Part shown: positions 7,309-14,754 of the stretch, in pieces
Position numbering within the stretch: position 1 is the first letter of the stretch
Layout: each line of letters begins with the position of its first letter
From: JAGTVG01 sp964389805
GTDB taxonomy: Bacteria > Bacteroidota > Bacteroidia > Cytophagales > Cyclobacteriaceae
Assembly: GCA_964389805.1 (NCBI GenBank)
Contig: CAYMFU010000187.1
Coordinates: forward strand, 1 to 22,790
Direction of reading: 5' to 3'
Length of the DNA stretch: 22,790 bases
Notes under the pieces: generated by a model
The model's input: the letters and a program-made list of their open reading frames with translations, nothing else
What the model was told of the DNA's origin: nothing
The model's database searches: none
Made by a program: the position numbers and the translations under genes

Positions 7309-8796
7309 TCATTTTGTTTCTAGAAATAAAGTGTCAATATTTAAAATCTCTCCATCTACACTATAGTGTGACATTATAAGGAGGGGGTCATTATCAATAC
7401 GGGTAGTTTTAGCTGCGAGGAATCCACCAGTGACATTTAAATATTCATGTTCAGGCATGCGCATTTCATTACTCCAACCACCAGAATGATCGTTGCTTGC
7501 GGGCCCACAGGAATATTCCCTGATCCCTGTTTCATCATCCCGGGATACATACTGCCAGTGACGGTCTCCGCAGACAACATACATGTTTTCCTGGTTGGCA
7601 ATGAAATCCCTTACTTCATTTCCCTCGTATGCAAAATCTTTATTGGAATGATTGTCATGCTTGGTCAACCTGTCGGGGCCAACAATAGGAGTAGGGCTCA
7701 CCAGAATTTTGAAAGTGGCATTTGATTCTGCAACTGTTTTGTAAAGCCATGATTTCTGTTTTTTACCCCAGATCGTTTTATCCGGGCCATCCGGATCTGT
7801 ATTCGGACTTCTATAATCCCGTCCTTCCATAATCCAGATCTGCAGGTCTTTTCCCCACCGGTACGTTCTATAGGTCTTTTCGCGCATCGGAACCTGTTCC
7901 AGAAAAATGACCTGTCCCTGCTTAAAAGTGAAATCACCCATAAATTTGGTTTCAAATCCGGGCCAGCAATCATCGAGCCAGGTATCATGATCGTCTTTTA
8001 TAAAATAACTGCTTACGTTTTTATGAAAACGGAAATTTGTTGCAAGTGAGTATGTCCTGGACCAATGCCATCTGGCTAATGCTTCATTCTTGGCAAGATT
8101 GTCGTAATAAACAATATCTCCCGTATGCACAAAAAAATCAATCCCTAATTTCATCATAGCTGAATAAATTTTGAAACCGCCCTCTGGTGCATCTTGATCA
8201 ACATATGCTTGCCCGGTAGAAACTGAAAATATTACATCTGAAATTTCATCTGAAGAGGGTGCCGTATTGAATTTTCCATCAATGGATTCTCCAATAGCTT
8301 CGCTTCCAGGATACCTTGAAACAATTCTAATCTGGTAGGATTGGTTTGATTTAAGACCTGTCAACTGGTATTGTGCAGTATAATCTCTTTCGGGATTGAC
8401 TGGAACCCATTCTGTTTGCTCCCAATGGTCCGAGTCCTTTGGTTTATAATAAATCATGATATCACCTCTAATTCCTACTGTGGCTCCTTCAAGGATAGAA
8501 TAATAATTATCTTTCGGGAAATTTATCACAGGAGTATATACATGCCTGTTCCTGGATAATTCTTCAACGATTTTTCCAGAATCAGGCTCCATATACACTA
8601 TTTCAGGCAGAGGATTTCCAAATCCTGCGGGCAGGGAATCATTGGTCAGGCGGACCCAGACAATAGCACTATTGTCAGTGACTTCGCCGATTTTAATACC
8701 TGTAGCGAAATAGGGGCCATTGGTCTTTTTCTTGCATCCATAAAGAGCAAGGATTACACAAGAGGAAATCAGGCAAAATCGAAGCATTGTATTCAT
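7309..8796 (-). CDS. PhoD-like alkaline phosphatase / phosphodiesterase lipoprotein
   Basis: 495 residues. A lipoprotein signal ends at cysteine 21 (ILALYGCKKK). Residues about 30-180 form an N-terminal beta-sandwich as in PhoD_N domains. Residues about 187-490 are the metallophosphatase domain, with 'VHTGDIVYYD' (D227, Y230), 'IKDDHDTWLDD' (D269, H270, D271) and 'VVCGDRHWQY' (D411, H413), the recognised PhoD metal-site motifs. The usual 'SC' motif at the first strand is replaced by 'FSVSTGQ' at 190-196, as in a subfamily found near sugar genes in Bacteroidota and Planctomycetota. Known members cleave phosphomonoesters or diesters in the periplasm; the substrate here is unknown. It is the last gene of a three-gene minus operon, with its ATG six bases after the stop of the TIM-barrel gene. 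Confidence 0.85.
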   Translation of the reverse strand: MNTMLRFCLISSCVILALYGCKKKTNGPYFATGIKIGEVTDNSAIVWVRLTNDSLPAGFGNPLPEIVYMEPDSGKIVEELSRNRHVYTPVINFPKDNYYSILEGATVGIRGDIMIYYKPKDSDHWEQTEWVPVNPERDYTAQYQLTGLKSNQSYQIRIVSRYPGSEAIGESIDGKFNTAPSSDEISDVIFSVSTGQAYVDQDAPEGGFKIYSAMMKLGIDFFVHTGDIVYYDNLAKNEALARWHWSRTYSLATNFRFHKNVSSYFIKDDHDTWLDDCWPGFETKFMGDFTFKQGQVIFLEQVPMREKTYRTYRWGKDLQIWIMEGRDYRSPNTDPDGPDKTIWGKKQKSWLYKTVAESNATFKILVSPTPIVGPDRLTKHDNHSNKDFAYEGNEVRDFIANQENMYVVCGDRHWQYVSRDDETGIREYSCGPASNDHSGGWSNEMRMPEHEYLNVTGGFLAAKTTRIDNDPLLIMSHYSVDGEILNIDTLFLETK

Positions 8797-8802
8797 GGAG
8801 GA

Positions 8803-9687
8803 TTATCTTTTTGCATTTTCTATCATCTCCTTGAATACTTTATCCTGTTCAATTATCGCAGCTACTTTATCATCCGGGTTGGTCCTGCATTCCAATAAGA
8901 TCCAGCCTTCATAATCCATATCAACTAATAACTTTACTAATTCCTGATAGGGATAAGGTCCAATATTTAACTCCCTGACGTGAACGGTCGATCCAAACCG
9001 GTCTTTTACAAGATTGAAATTATAATTTAAACCTTCACCATACAGATCGACATCATTGCAGTTCCAGCATACGCCAACATTTGGATGGTCGGCTACATCC
9101 ATGATCTTTTTAATATTCGGCAACTCAGAAGTACCAGTACCATGCACCTCAAGGCGGATCTCTTGTCCATAATCAGAGCCGAATTTCCCCAATTCCCTAA
9201 GTGATTCGCCGATTTGTTCAAGGGTCTTTTCCTTTGGTATACCTTCATGAAACTGATTGGGCTTCACTTTGATCCCGCTTGCACCTATATCTTGGCATAG
9301 TATGATATATTTCTTCGTATCCTCAATCGACTTCCTGAGAACTTCAGGATCTGGATTATCGTAAGCATAATTTGAACCATATCCAACAACTTCAACGGGA
9401 CTATCGTCAAACCTTTGTTTGACCTCCAGGCGCTGACTTGAACTCAAGCTGATCTCAACGCCATGTGCATGCTCTGTTCGCAGTTCAACACCCGATAAGT
9501 TTGATTTCTCACAATTAGCGATAAGTGTGGGTAGATCCCAGTCCTTGCCCCATAGATAGGTAACAAGTCCCAATTTCATTTTAGTGCCCGATGTAAATAG
9601 AAGATTACCACAACTGAAGGAATTGAGAGCTATTGCTGATGTAAGCAGGCTGGATTTGGTCAGAAAATTTCTTCTGGAAGTATACAT
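8803..9687 (-). CDS. Tat-exported sugar phosphate isomerase/epimerase-like TIM barrel (possible Tat lipoprotein)
   Basis: 294 residues. The start carries SRRNFLTK (4-11), a canonical twin-arginine motif. A lipobox-like NSFSCGN with cysteine 26 follows, so the protein may be a Tat-exported lipoprotein. The remainder is a xylose-isomerase-like TIM barrel beginning 'KMKLGLVTYLWGKDWDL'. Metal ligands typical of the fold are visible: E180 (RLEVHGTG), D212 (NCNDVDLY), H236 (VHVREL) and E266 (LLECRT). Family members epimerise or isomerise sugars and keto-sugars, and some relatives cleave 3-keto-glycosides. It is the middle gene of the operon: 49 bases after the amidohydrolase and six before the PhoD-like gene. 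It shares fold and export route with the protein at 263-1150 but has a different sequence, so it is a paralogue in function class rather than a recent duplicate. Confidence 0.85.
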   Translation of the reverse strand: MYTSRRNFLTKSSLLTSAIALNSFSCGNLLFTSGTKMKLGLVTYLWGKDWDLPTLIANCEKSNLSGVELRTEHAHGVEISLSSSQRLEVKQRFDDSPVEVVGYGSNYAYDNPDPEVLRKSIEDTKKYIILCQDIGASGIKVKPNQFHEGIPKEKTLEQIGESLRELGKFGSDYGQEIRLEVHGTGTSELPNIKKIMDVADHPNVGVCWNCNDVDLYGEGLNYNFNLVKDRFGSTVHVRELNIGPYPYQELVKLLVDMDYEGWILLECRTNPDDKVAAIIEQDKVFKEMIENAKR

Positions 9688-9736
9688 GATTAAAAATATT
9701 GGTCCTTTGCAATCTACAAAAAATTGTTAAAAGACT

Positions 9737-10828
9737 TTAATTGGGGAAAAGGCTTTTATCAATACCTGGAATAATATTTATTGCATTTTTGTAATACAAC
9801 TTTTTAAGTACCTCATCGGGAAGATTCAGACCATACATCTTCCAGAAAGCATGTCTTTTCCGGTAATAGTCAAAATATTCATCTGCGGTTTCCAGTACCC
9901 TGAAATAAACGGGATATTCATCCGGGGCCCATGAATCTTTGCCAAACATTATCCTGTCCTGGTATTTTATAAGAAAGGCACTGGCATTTCGAGGTTGACG
10001 TCCCAGTTCGGCCAGGACCGCACCAATTTCGGAGTACATATTTGGCATGGCGTCCATCAGTTCACTTAATTTAGACAGATCGTTCCCATACCATCCGAGG
10101 TGGGCGTTTATAAAATTTGTGCCCGGATGCTTTTTAAACACATTATGCTGTTCCCGTATGATCTGTTCCCATGGAGCCGGATTTGTATCAGATCGCTTCC
10201 TGCGGGGCCTTTGTTTCAGCTCAAGCCATCTTTCATTGTACTCATCATATGGTGACCAGAATGGTTCAGGATCAGCAGAGTGGATTAGTACGGGTATACC
10301 CAAATCCCCACATTTAGCCCAGATGGCATCGATTCTAGGATCATCTATGGCTACCCTGTTTCCTTTGGTATCATTAATGCTAAATCCCAAACTTTTATAG
10401 ATCTTCAATCCTCTCGCTCCATTCTTCACATCAGCTTCAAGCTGTTGTACGGCTTTCTCTGTCCAACCCTCTTCTCCAATTCCCTTAAAGTCGACGTTGG
10501 CAAAAACGATAAACCTGTTTGGGTAATTCTGATTTACATTATCCATCATTTCCTTTAATCGGTCCCCATTGCCCCCACTGAGGTTGACCATAACCGCCAT
10601 ATTCATCTTATCCATTTCAGTGATTAACTCCCCTAGATCCATAGTGCCCATTCTCCAGTGATGGCTATGTACATCAATGAAGGGAAACTTCGATTCAGTT
10701 AGTATATGTTCCGGGACGACCAGGGTGGAAACCGGATCATATTTTTCAAAATCCATATATTCCTCCTGTGCAAAAACAGAAGATGCAATTAGAAAGAGGC
10801 ACTGAAATAGAATTATGTTTTTTCTCAT
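9737..10828 (-). CDS. secreted amidohydrolase 2 family protein (metal-dependent hydrolase/decarboxylase-like)
   Basis: 363 residues with a Sec signal peptide cut near VFAQ at residue 20-21. It is an amidohydrolase-superfamily TIM barrel of the PF04909 type. Metal-site residues appear in order: H54 and H56 in 'IDVHSHHW', H183 in 'LIHSADPEPFW', H243 in 'NAHLGW' and D298 in 'MFGKDSW'. The first site is HxH followed by a separate strand histidine and a terminal aspartate. Relatives hydrolyse lactones or decarboxylate aromatic acids (ACMSD, LigW-like). Next to a sugar isomerase, a lactonase role on an oxidised sugar would fit, but this is inference. It is the first gene of the minus operon, and a TATATTTG box lies 21 bases before its ATG. 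Confidence 0.82.
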   Translation of the reverse strand: MRKNIILFQCLFLIASSVFAQEEYMDFEKYDPVSTLVVPEHILTESKFPFIDVHSHHWRMGTMDLGELITEMDKMNMAVMVNLSGGNGDRLKEMMDNVNQNYPNRFIVFANVDFKGIGEEGWTEKAVQQLEADVKNGARGLKIYKSLGFSINDTKGNRVAIDDPRIDAIWAKCGDLGIPVLIHSADPEPFWSPYDEYNERWLELKQRPRRKRSDTNPAPWEQIIREQHNVFKKHPGTNFINAHLGWYGNDLSKLSELMDAMPNMYSEIGAVLAELGRQPRNASAFLIKYQDRIMFGKDSWAPDEYPVYFRVLETADEYFDYYRKRHAFWKMYGLNLPDEVLKKLYYKNAINIIPGIDKSLFPN

Positions 10829-10848
10829 AATTGATTATGGATAAGCTT

Positions 10849-10856
10849 CAAATATA
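10849..10856 (-). promoter_or_regulatory. candidate Bacteroidota -7 box for the amidohydrolase operon
   Basis: On the minus strand TATATTTG matches the Bacteroidota -7 consensus TAnnTTTG exactly. It lies 21 bases upstream of the amidohydrolase ATG, giving a leader of roughly 14 bases. The -33 region has only a partial match (CTTCC about 19-20 bases upstream), so this is a candidate only. Confidence 0.35.
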
Positions 10857-10960
10857 TACAATGCCAGTGATCCCTGGAAGAAAGCCCTGAATTACTTTGA
10901 CGCAAAAAAGATCGTATTGTTTCCAGATAATAACTTCCCGGTGTACAATTCTCCAATTCG

Positions 10961-11002
10961 ATTATTAATTTTATAATCTAAAAATCAATATTTTCGCTAT
11001 TG
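10961..11002 (+). promoter_or_regulatory. candidate promoter/operator of the mannanase operon, shared motif copy 1
   Basis: ATTATTAATTTTAT at 10961-10974 is followed after 20 bases by CGCTATTG at 10995-11002. The segment TATTTTCG at 10989-10996 is one base from the -7 consensus TAnnTTTG. The same two blocks recur before the beta-helix gene (13439-13477). The GH26 start lies 67 bases downstream. Confidence 0.4.
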
Positions 11003-11069
11003 ATCCTGATCCTGTAAAAGTCTTAGAATTTAAAGAGCTAAATCTTTTCATATTAATATTATCAGAAAC

Positions 11070-12203
11070 ATGAGATTCAATTCAAAAATCAAGGAATTAA
11101 GTATTTTCATTTTTATTGTTCTTAATGCATGTACCGCCCCCAAGCAAGAAAGCACCACAAATAAGATCATAGGTCCAATTGATAAGGAAGCCACCATGCA
11201 AACCAGGTCATTGTTTAGTAATTTAAAAAACATCGGTTATGATGGTATTTTATTCGGACATCAGGATGACCTCGCTTATGGAGTACACTGGAAAGATGAA
11301 AGCGGCCGATCAGACGTACAGGATGCCAGCGGCTCATACCCCGCCCTTTTCGGATGGGATGTTAGTAAACTCGGACAACGATCTTTCAATATTGATTCCG
11401 TTGATTTTGAGAAAATGAAAGGATGGATTAAACAGGCTTACCAATGGGGAGGAATTAATACCATCAGCTGGCATATGGACAATCCGGTTACCAACGGAGA
11501 TTCATGGGACAATACGCCTGCTGTTTATTCCATCTTACCAGGTGGAGATATGCATGAATGGTATAAGGAAAAGCTTGACTTTTTTGTTGATTTCTTAAAT
11601 GACCTTAATGTGGATGGTACTCAAATCCCAATAATTTTCAGACCTTTTCATGAACATACAGGAAACTGGTTCTGGTGGGGAAGGGGTAATTGTACGAGTG
11701 AGGAATTTACCGCCTTGTGGCAATTTACTGTGAATTATCTTAAGGAAAGAAAGGATGTTCATCATCTGTTATATGCTTATTCCACAGACCGTTTCAAATC
11801 CTCAACAGACTACCTTGACTTTTACCCTGGGGATGAGTATGTTGATATTCTTGCCTATGATGACTATCATTCTATAAAAACCCTGGAAGAAAAACCAGAA
11901 TTGATCAGGCAACTGACAACTATTGTTAAACTGGCGGAAGACCGGGGTAAAATAGCTGCCTTATCGGAATCCGGCTATGAAACAATACCTGTGGAGAACT
12001 GGTGGACATCCGTCCTCCTGGAAGGATTGACATCGGATACAACCGCTCGTAAGATTGCTTATTGTATGATATGGAGAAATGCGTGGCCAGATCATCATTA
12101 TGCTCCTTTCAAAGGGCATCCTAGTGCTGATGATTTCAGGAAATTTAAGCAGGATCCATATATTTTATTTATGGATGAGGTCCCGATAAATATGTATAAG
12201 TAG
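11070..12203 (+). CDS. GH26 beta-mannanase, lipoprotein
   Basis: 377 residues. A lipoprotein signal ends at cysteine 21 (FIVLNACTAP). The catalytic domain fills the rest and is clan GH-A, family 26. It opens with 'LFGHQDDLAYG' at 61-71, has 'ISWHMDNP' at 132-139, the acid/base E195 in 'FRPFHEHTGNWFWWG', and the nucleophile E300 in 'ALSESGYE'. GH26 enzymes mostly cut beta-1,4-mannan, releasing mannobiose or longer oligomers. Lipidation places it on the envelope, probably the cell surface or the periplasmic face. It lies 11 bases before the 2-epimerase gene, a pairing known from mannan use in Bacteroides, where the epimerase acts on mannobiose. The upstream 240 bases carry the shared motif described separately. 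Confidence 0.92.
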   Translation: MRFNSKIKELSIFIFIVLNACTAPKQESTTNKIIGPIDKEATMQTRSLFSNLKNIGYDGILFGHQDDLAYGVHWKDESGRSDVQDASGSYPALFGWDVSKLGQRSFNIDSVDFEKMKGWIKQAYQWGGINTISWHMDNPVTNGDSWDNTPAVYSILPGGDMHEWYKEKLDFFVDFLNDLNVDGTQIPIIFRPFHEHTGNWFWWGRGNCTSEEFTALWQFTVNYLKERKDVHHLLYAYSTDRFKSSTDYLDFYPGDEYVDILAYDDYHSIKTLEEKPELIRQLTTIVKLAEDRGKIAALSESGYETIPVENWWTSVLLEGLTSDTTARKIAYCMIWRNAWPDHHYAPFKGHPSADDFRKFKQDPYILFMDEVPINMYK

Positions 12204-12214
12204 AATAATAACAG

Positions 12215-13408
12215 ATGGATTCAAAATTGAAAGAGTTCCTCGGGGAATTGGATTCAGAGCTTACCTGTGCAATCCTTCCGTATTGGATGACCAGGATGAT
12301 TGACCATGAAAATGGCGGTTTTTATGGTCAAATAGATGGGAAGGGCCAGCTTCAGCTTGCTTCTCCTAAAGGAAGCGTATTGAATGCAAGAATTCTATGG
12401 ACTTTTTCGGCTGCCTACAACTATTATCATAAGGAGGAGTACCTGGAGGTAGCACAACGTGCCTATAATTATTGTATTGGTTATTTTATTAATAAGAGGA
12501 ACCAGGGTGTTTTCTGGTCTATTGATTATAAAGGAAATCCCTTGGAAAGAAAAAACCAGATTTATGCCCTTAGTTTTATGATATATGGCCTGAGTGAATA
12601 TTATTTAGCCACCCACAATGAGCAGGCCCTGGCCCATGCTAAAATGCTGTTTGGTTCAATTGAAAAATATAGCTTCGACCCTGGCCTGAATGGTTACTTT
12701 GAGGCTTTTGACGAGGATTGGCTGATTCTGGAGGATCTCAGGCTGAGTGAAAAAGATGCCAATGAGAAGAAAACCATGAATACTCATTTGCATATACTTG
12801 AAGCCTATACTAATCTGTACCGGATCTGGAAAAATGAAAAACTAAAATTACAATTAAAGAACCTGATCGAGGTATTTATTAACAAAATCATAGATCATGA
12901 TACTATGCATTTTCAATTGTTTTTTGATAGCGATTGGAAACCAAAGGATAAAGAGATTTCCTTCGGTCATGATATAGAAGGAAGTTGGCTTCTTCAGGAA
13001 GCTGCTGAGGTTCTGGAAGAAGAAGATCTTATAACTGAAACACGGCAGATTGCCCTTAAGATGGTTGAAGTTGTCTGCTCACAAGGTTTCGATCAGGATG
13101 GGGGGCTCTATTATGAGTTATTAACTGATGGATCATTGGATACAGATAAACATTGGTGGCCACAAGCTGAAGCCATGGTCGGACTTGTAAATGCCTACCA
13201 GGTTGGCAAGGATCCGGAATACCTAAAACAGGCGATACAGACATGGCAATTTGTAAAGGATAAGATAATAGATGAAATATATGACGAATGGTATTTCAAG
13301 GTGGATAAGAATGGCGATCCTTATATGGAAGAGGACAAAGCAGGAATCTGGAAATGTCCCTATCATAATAGTCGTGCTTGCCTGGAAATACTAAATCGAT
13401 TAGGATAG
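12215..13408 (+). CDS. cytoplasmic AGE-family 2-epimerase (cellobiose/mannobiose 2-epimerase)
   Basis: 397 residues, no signal peptide, the usual length for cellobiose 2-epimerases. The alpha/alpha-barrel signatures are complete: 'HENGGFYGQIDGKG' near residue 30, 'MNTHLHILEAY', 'FGHDIEGSWLLQEAAE', 'HWWPQAEAM' and 'CPYHNSR' at the C-terminus, with the family's catalytic histidines in GHD and YHN. The enzyme converts the reducing-end residue at C2, for example mannosyl-mannose to mannosyl-glucose. Co-transcription with the GH26 mannanase makes mannobiose 2-epimerase the likeliest activity. The GH130 mannosylglucose phosphorylase that completes the known pathway is not in the window. It is a relative of the exported copy at 2938-4317, which keeps the same motifs. 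Confidence 0.9.
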   Translation: MDSKLKEFLGELDSELTCAILPYWMTRMIDHENGGFYGQIDGKGQLQLASPKGSVLNARILWTFSAAYNYYHKEEYLEVAQRAYNYCIGYFINKRNQGVFWSIDYKGNPLERKNQIYALSFMIYGLSEYYLATHNEQALAHAKMLFGSIEKYSFDPGLNGYFEAFDEDWLILEDLRLSEKDANEKKTMNTHLHILEAYTNLYRIWKNEKLKLQLKNLIEVFINKIIDHDTMHFQLFFDSDWKPKDKEISFGHDIEGSWLLQEAAEVLEEEDLITETRQIALKMVEVVCSQGFDQDGGLYYELLTDGSLDTDKHWWPQAEAMVGLVNAYQVGKDPEYLKQAIQTWQFVKDKIIDEIYDEWYFKVDKNGDPYMEEDKAGIWKCPYHNSRACLEILNRLG

Positions 13409-13438
13409 TTGCATTCTATTTGACTTTAATTCGTACAA

Positions 13439-13477
13439 ATTATTAATTTTATTCTAGTTAATATATATTCGCTATTG
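13439..13477 (+). promoter_or_regulatory. candidate promoter/operator of the beta-helix/cytochrome pair, shared motif copy 2
   Basis: ATTATTAATTTTAT at 13439-13452 and CGCTATTG at 13470-13477 repeat the two blocks seen before the GH26 gene, with 17 instead of 20 bases between them. TATATTCG at 13464-13471 is a one-mismatch -7 box. The start codon of the beta-helix gene is 14 bases further on, so this is probably promoter DNA and the pair may be transcribed separately from the epimerase. Confidence 0.4.
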
Positions 13478-13491
13478 CTGGACAATCAAGA

Positions 13492-14754
13492 ATGAGACGT
13501 TTACCCGCATTAATATTCTTTATTTCTATTCTAATCTCTTGCGATTCGGTTAAGAACTATGATCCGCCAAGGGAATTTCAAAATATTGAAAAAGACCTTC
13601 AGACCAAATTTATACTTGCTGAAAACAACTCAGTAATTGAATTGGAAGCCGGGAATTATATTTTTGGTAAAAGCCTGATCCTTGAGGGGAAGGAAAATGT
13701 GACTATAAGAGGAAAAGGAACAAATAAGACAGTTTTATCATTTAAAAACCAGAAAGATGGGGCAGAAGGAATACGGATTGCCAATTGTAAGAATGTTACA
13801 CTGGAGGATTTTAGCATAGAGGATGCTGCTGGTGATAACATCAAAGTAACAGATACGGATGGCATTACGCTTCGTAAGATAAAATCAGCCTGGACAGGTA
13901 TTGTAAATGAGAAAAATGGAGCTTATGGATTGTACCCTGTACTTTGCAGGAATGTATTGGTGGAAGAATGCGAAGTACTTGGTGCCAGTGATGCGGGGAT
14001 CTATGTAGGGCAGTCATATGACGTGATCATCAGGAAGAACTTAGTTTACTGGAATGTCGCAGGTATTGAAAGTGAAAATTCCGTCAATGTAAAGATCTAT
14101 GGAAACAGGGCTTATGAAAATACAGGAGGTATCCTTGTATTTGACCTTCCTGGTTTAACAATGACTGGTGAAAATATTGAAGTCTATTCAAACGAAGTTT
14201 ACAAAAATAATTTAAGAAATTTTGCTCCCCCGGGGAATATTGTTGGGATAGTACCCCCTGGAACTGGCATGCTCATCCTTGCTACCCGTAAAGTAGACGT
14301 CCATGAAAACCAGATCACGGATAATAAAACCATAGGAATTGGAATTATAAGCTATGAGCTTGTCGATATTATTTCAGAAAAACCTGATGAGGCATCCTCT
14401 GAAAGCAGCCGTGGATCAGGACAAAGGATTAACCGGAAATATGAACAGGATCTTAAGTACGATCCCTACCCTGGGGATATACACATCCATGATAATCACT
14501 TTTCAAGCCGGTATTTAATCCCTGACTTAAGAAATCCTTTTGGAAAGATCTTTCTATGGAAGTTTGGATTAAAACCACCCCATATTGCATGGGATGGTAT
14601 TAAACCAAAGGGCTATATTTTATCGGATGGGCGTATGAATCCGGCATATCGAATCTGCGTAAACGAAGGGGATGATGTGAAACGTGTAATTCTTGATGTG
14701 GCGAATGATTTCAAAGGCCTGACTACTAATCCTGAAGCTTTATCCTGTGATTAG
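13492..14754 (+). CDS. right-handed parallel beta-helix lipoprotein (TIGR03805-type)
   Basis: 420 residues with a lipoprotein signal (ILISCDSV, cysteine 17). From about residue 45 to 280 runs a series of short beta-helix turns. The repeated pattern is 'N-V-T-L/I' or 'V-x-I-x-x-N' coils such as ENVTIRGKG, KNVTLEDFSI, DGITLRKI, RNVLVEECEV, YDVIIRKNLV and VNVKIYGNRA. The segment 'YGLYPVLCRNVLVEECE' and then 'GASDAGIYVGQS' at 146-174 is characteristic of the TIGR03805 family. That family has no known activity and regularly occurs next to TIGR03806 proteins. A polysaccharide-binding or lyase-like role is possible because beta-helices often handle glycans, but no catalytic residues can be named. 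The last eight bases overlap the start of the cytochrome gene, which points to translational coupling. Confidence 0.85.
   Translation: MRRLPALIFFISILISCDSVKNYDPPREFQNIEKDLQTKFILAENNSVIELEAGNYIFGKSLILEGKENVTIRGKGTNKTVLSFKNQKDGAEGIRIANCKNVTLEDFSIEDAAGDNIKVTDTDGITLRKIKSAWTGIVNEKNGAYGLYPVLCRNVLVEECEVLGASDAGIYVGQSYDVIIRKNLVYWNVAGIESENSVNVKIYGNRAYENTGGILVFDLPGLTMTGENIEVYSNEVYKNNLRNFAPPGNIVGIVPPGTGMLILATRKVDVHENQITDNKTIGIGIISYELVDIISEKPDEASSESSRGSGQRINRKYEQDLKYDPYPGDIHIHDNHFSSRYLIPDLRNPFGKIFLWKFGLKPPHIAWDGIKPKGYILSDGRMNPAYRICVNEGDDVKRVILDVANDFKGLTTNPEALSCD

Noticed and set aside
10047..10400. 117-codon plus-strand frame inside the amidohydrolase gene
   Set aside because: It lies antisense to conserved metal-site sequence of the amidohydrolase; length is explained by the codon constraints of that gene.
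12215..13408. Possible recent duplication between the two AGE epimerases
   Set aside because: They share motifs but differ widely elsewhere in sequence and in the signal peptide, so a recent local duplication is not supported.
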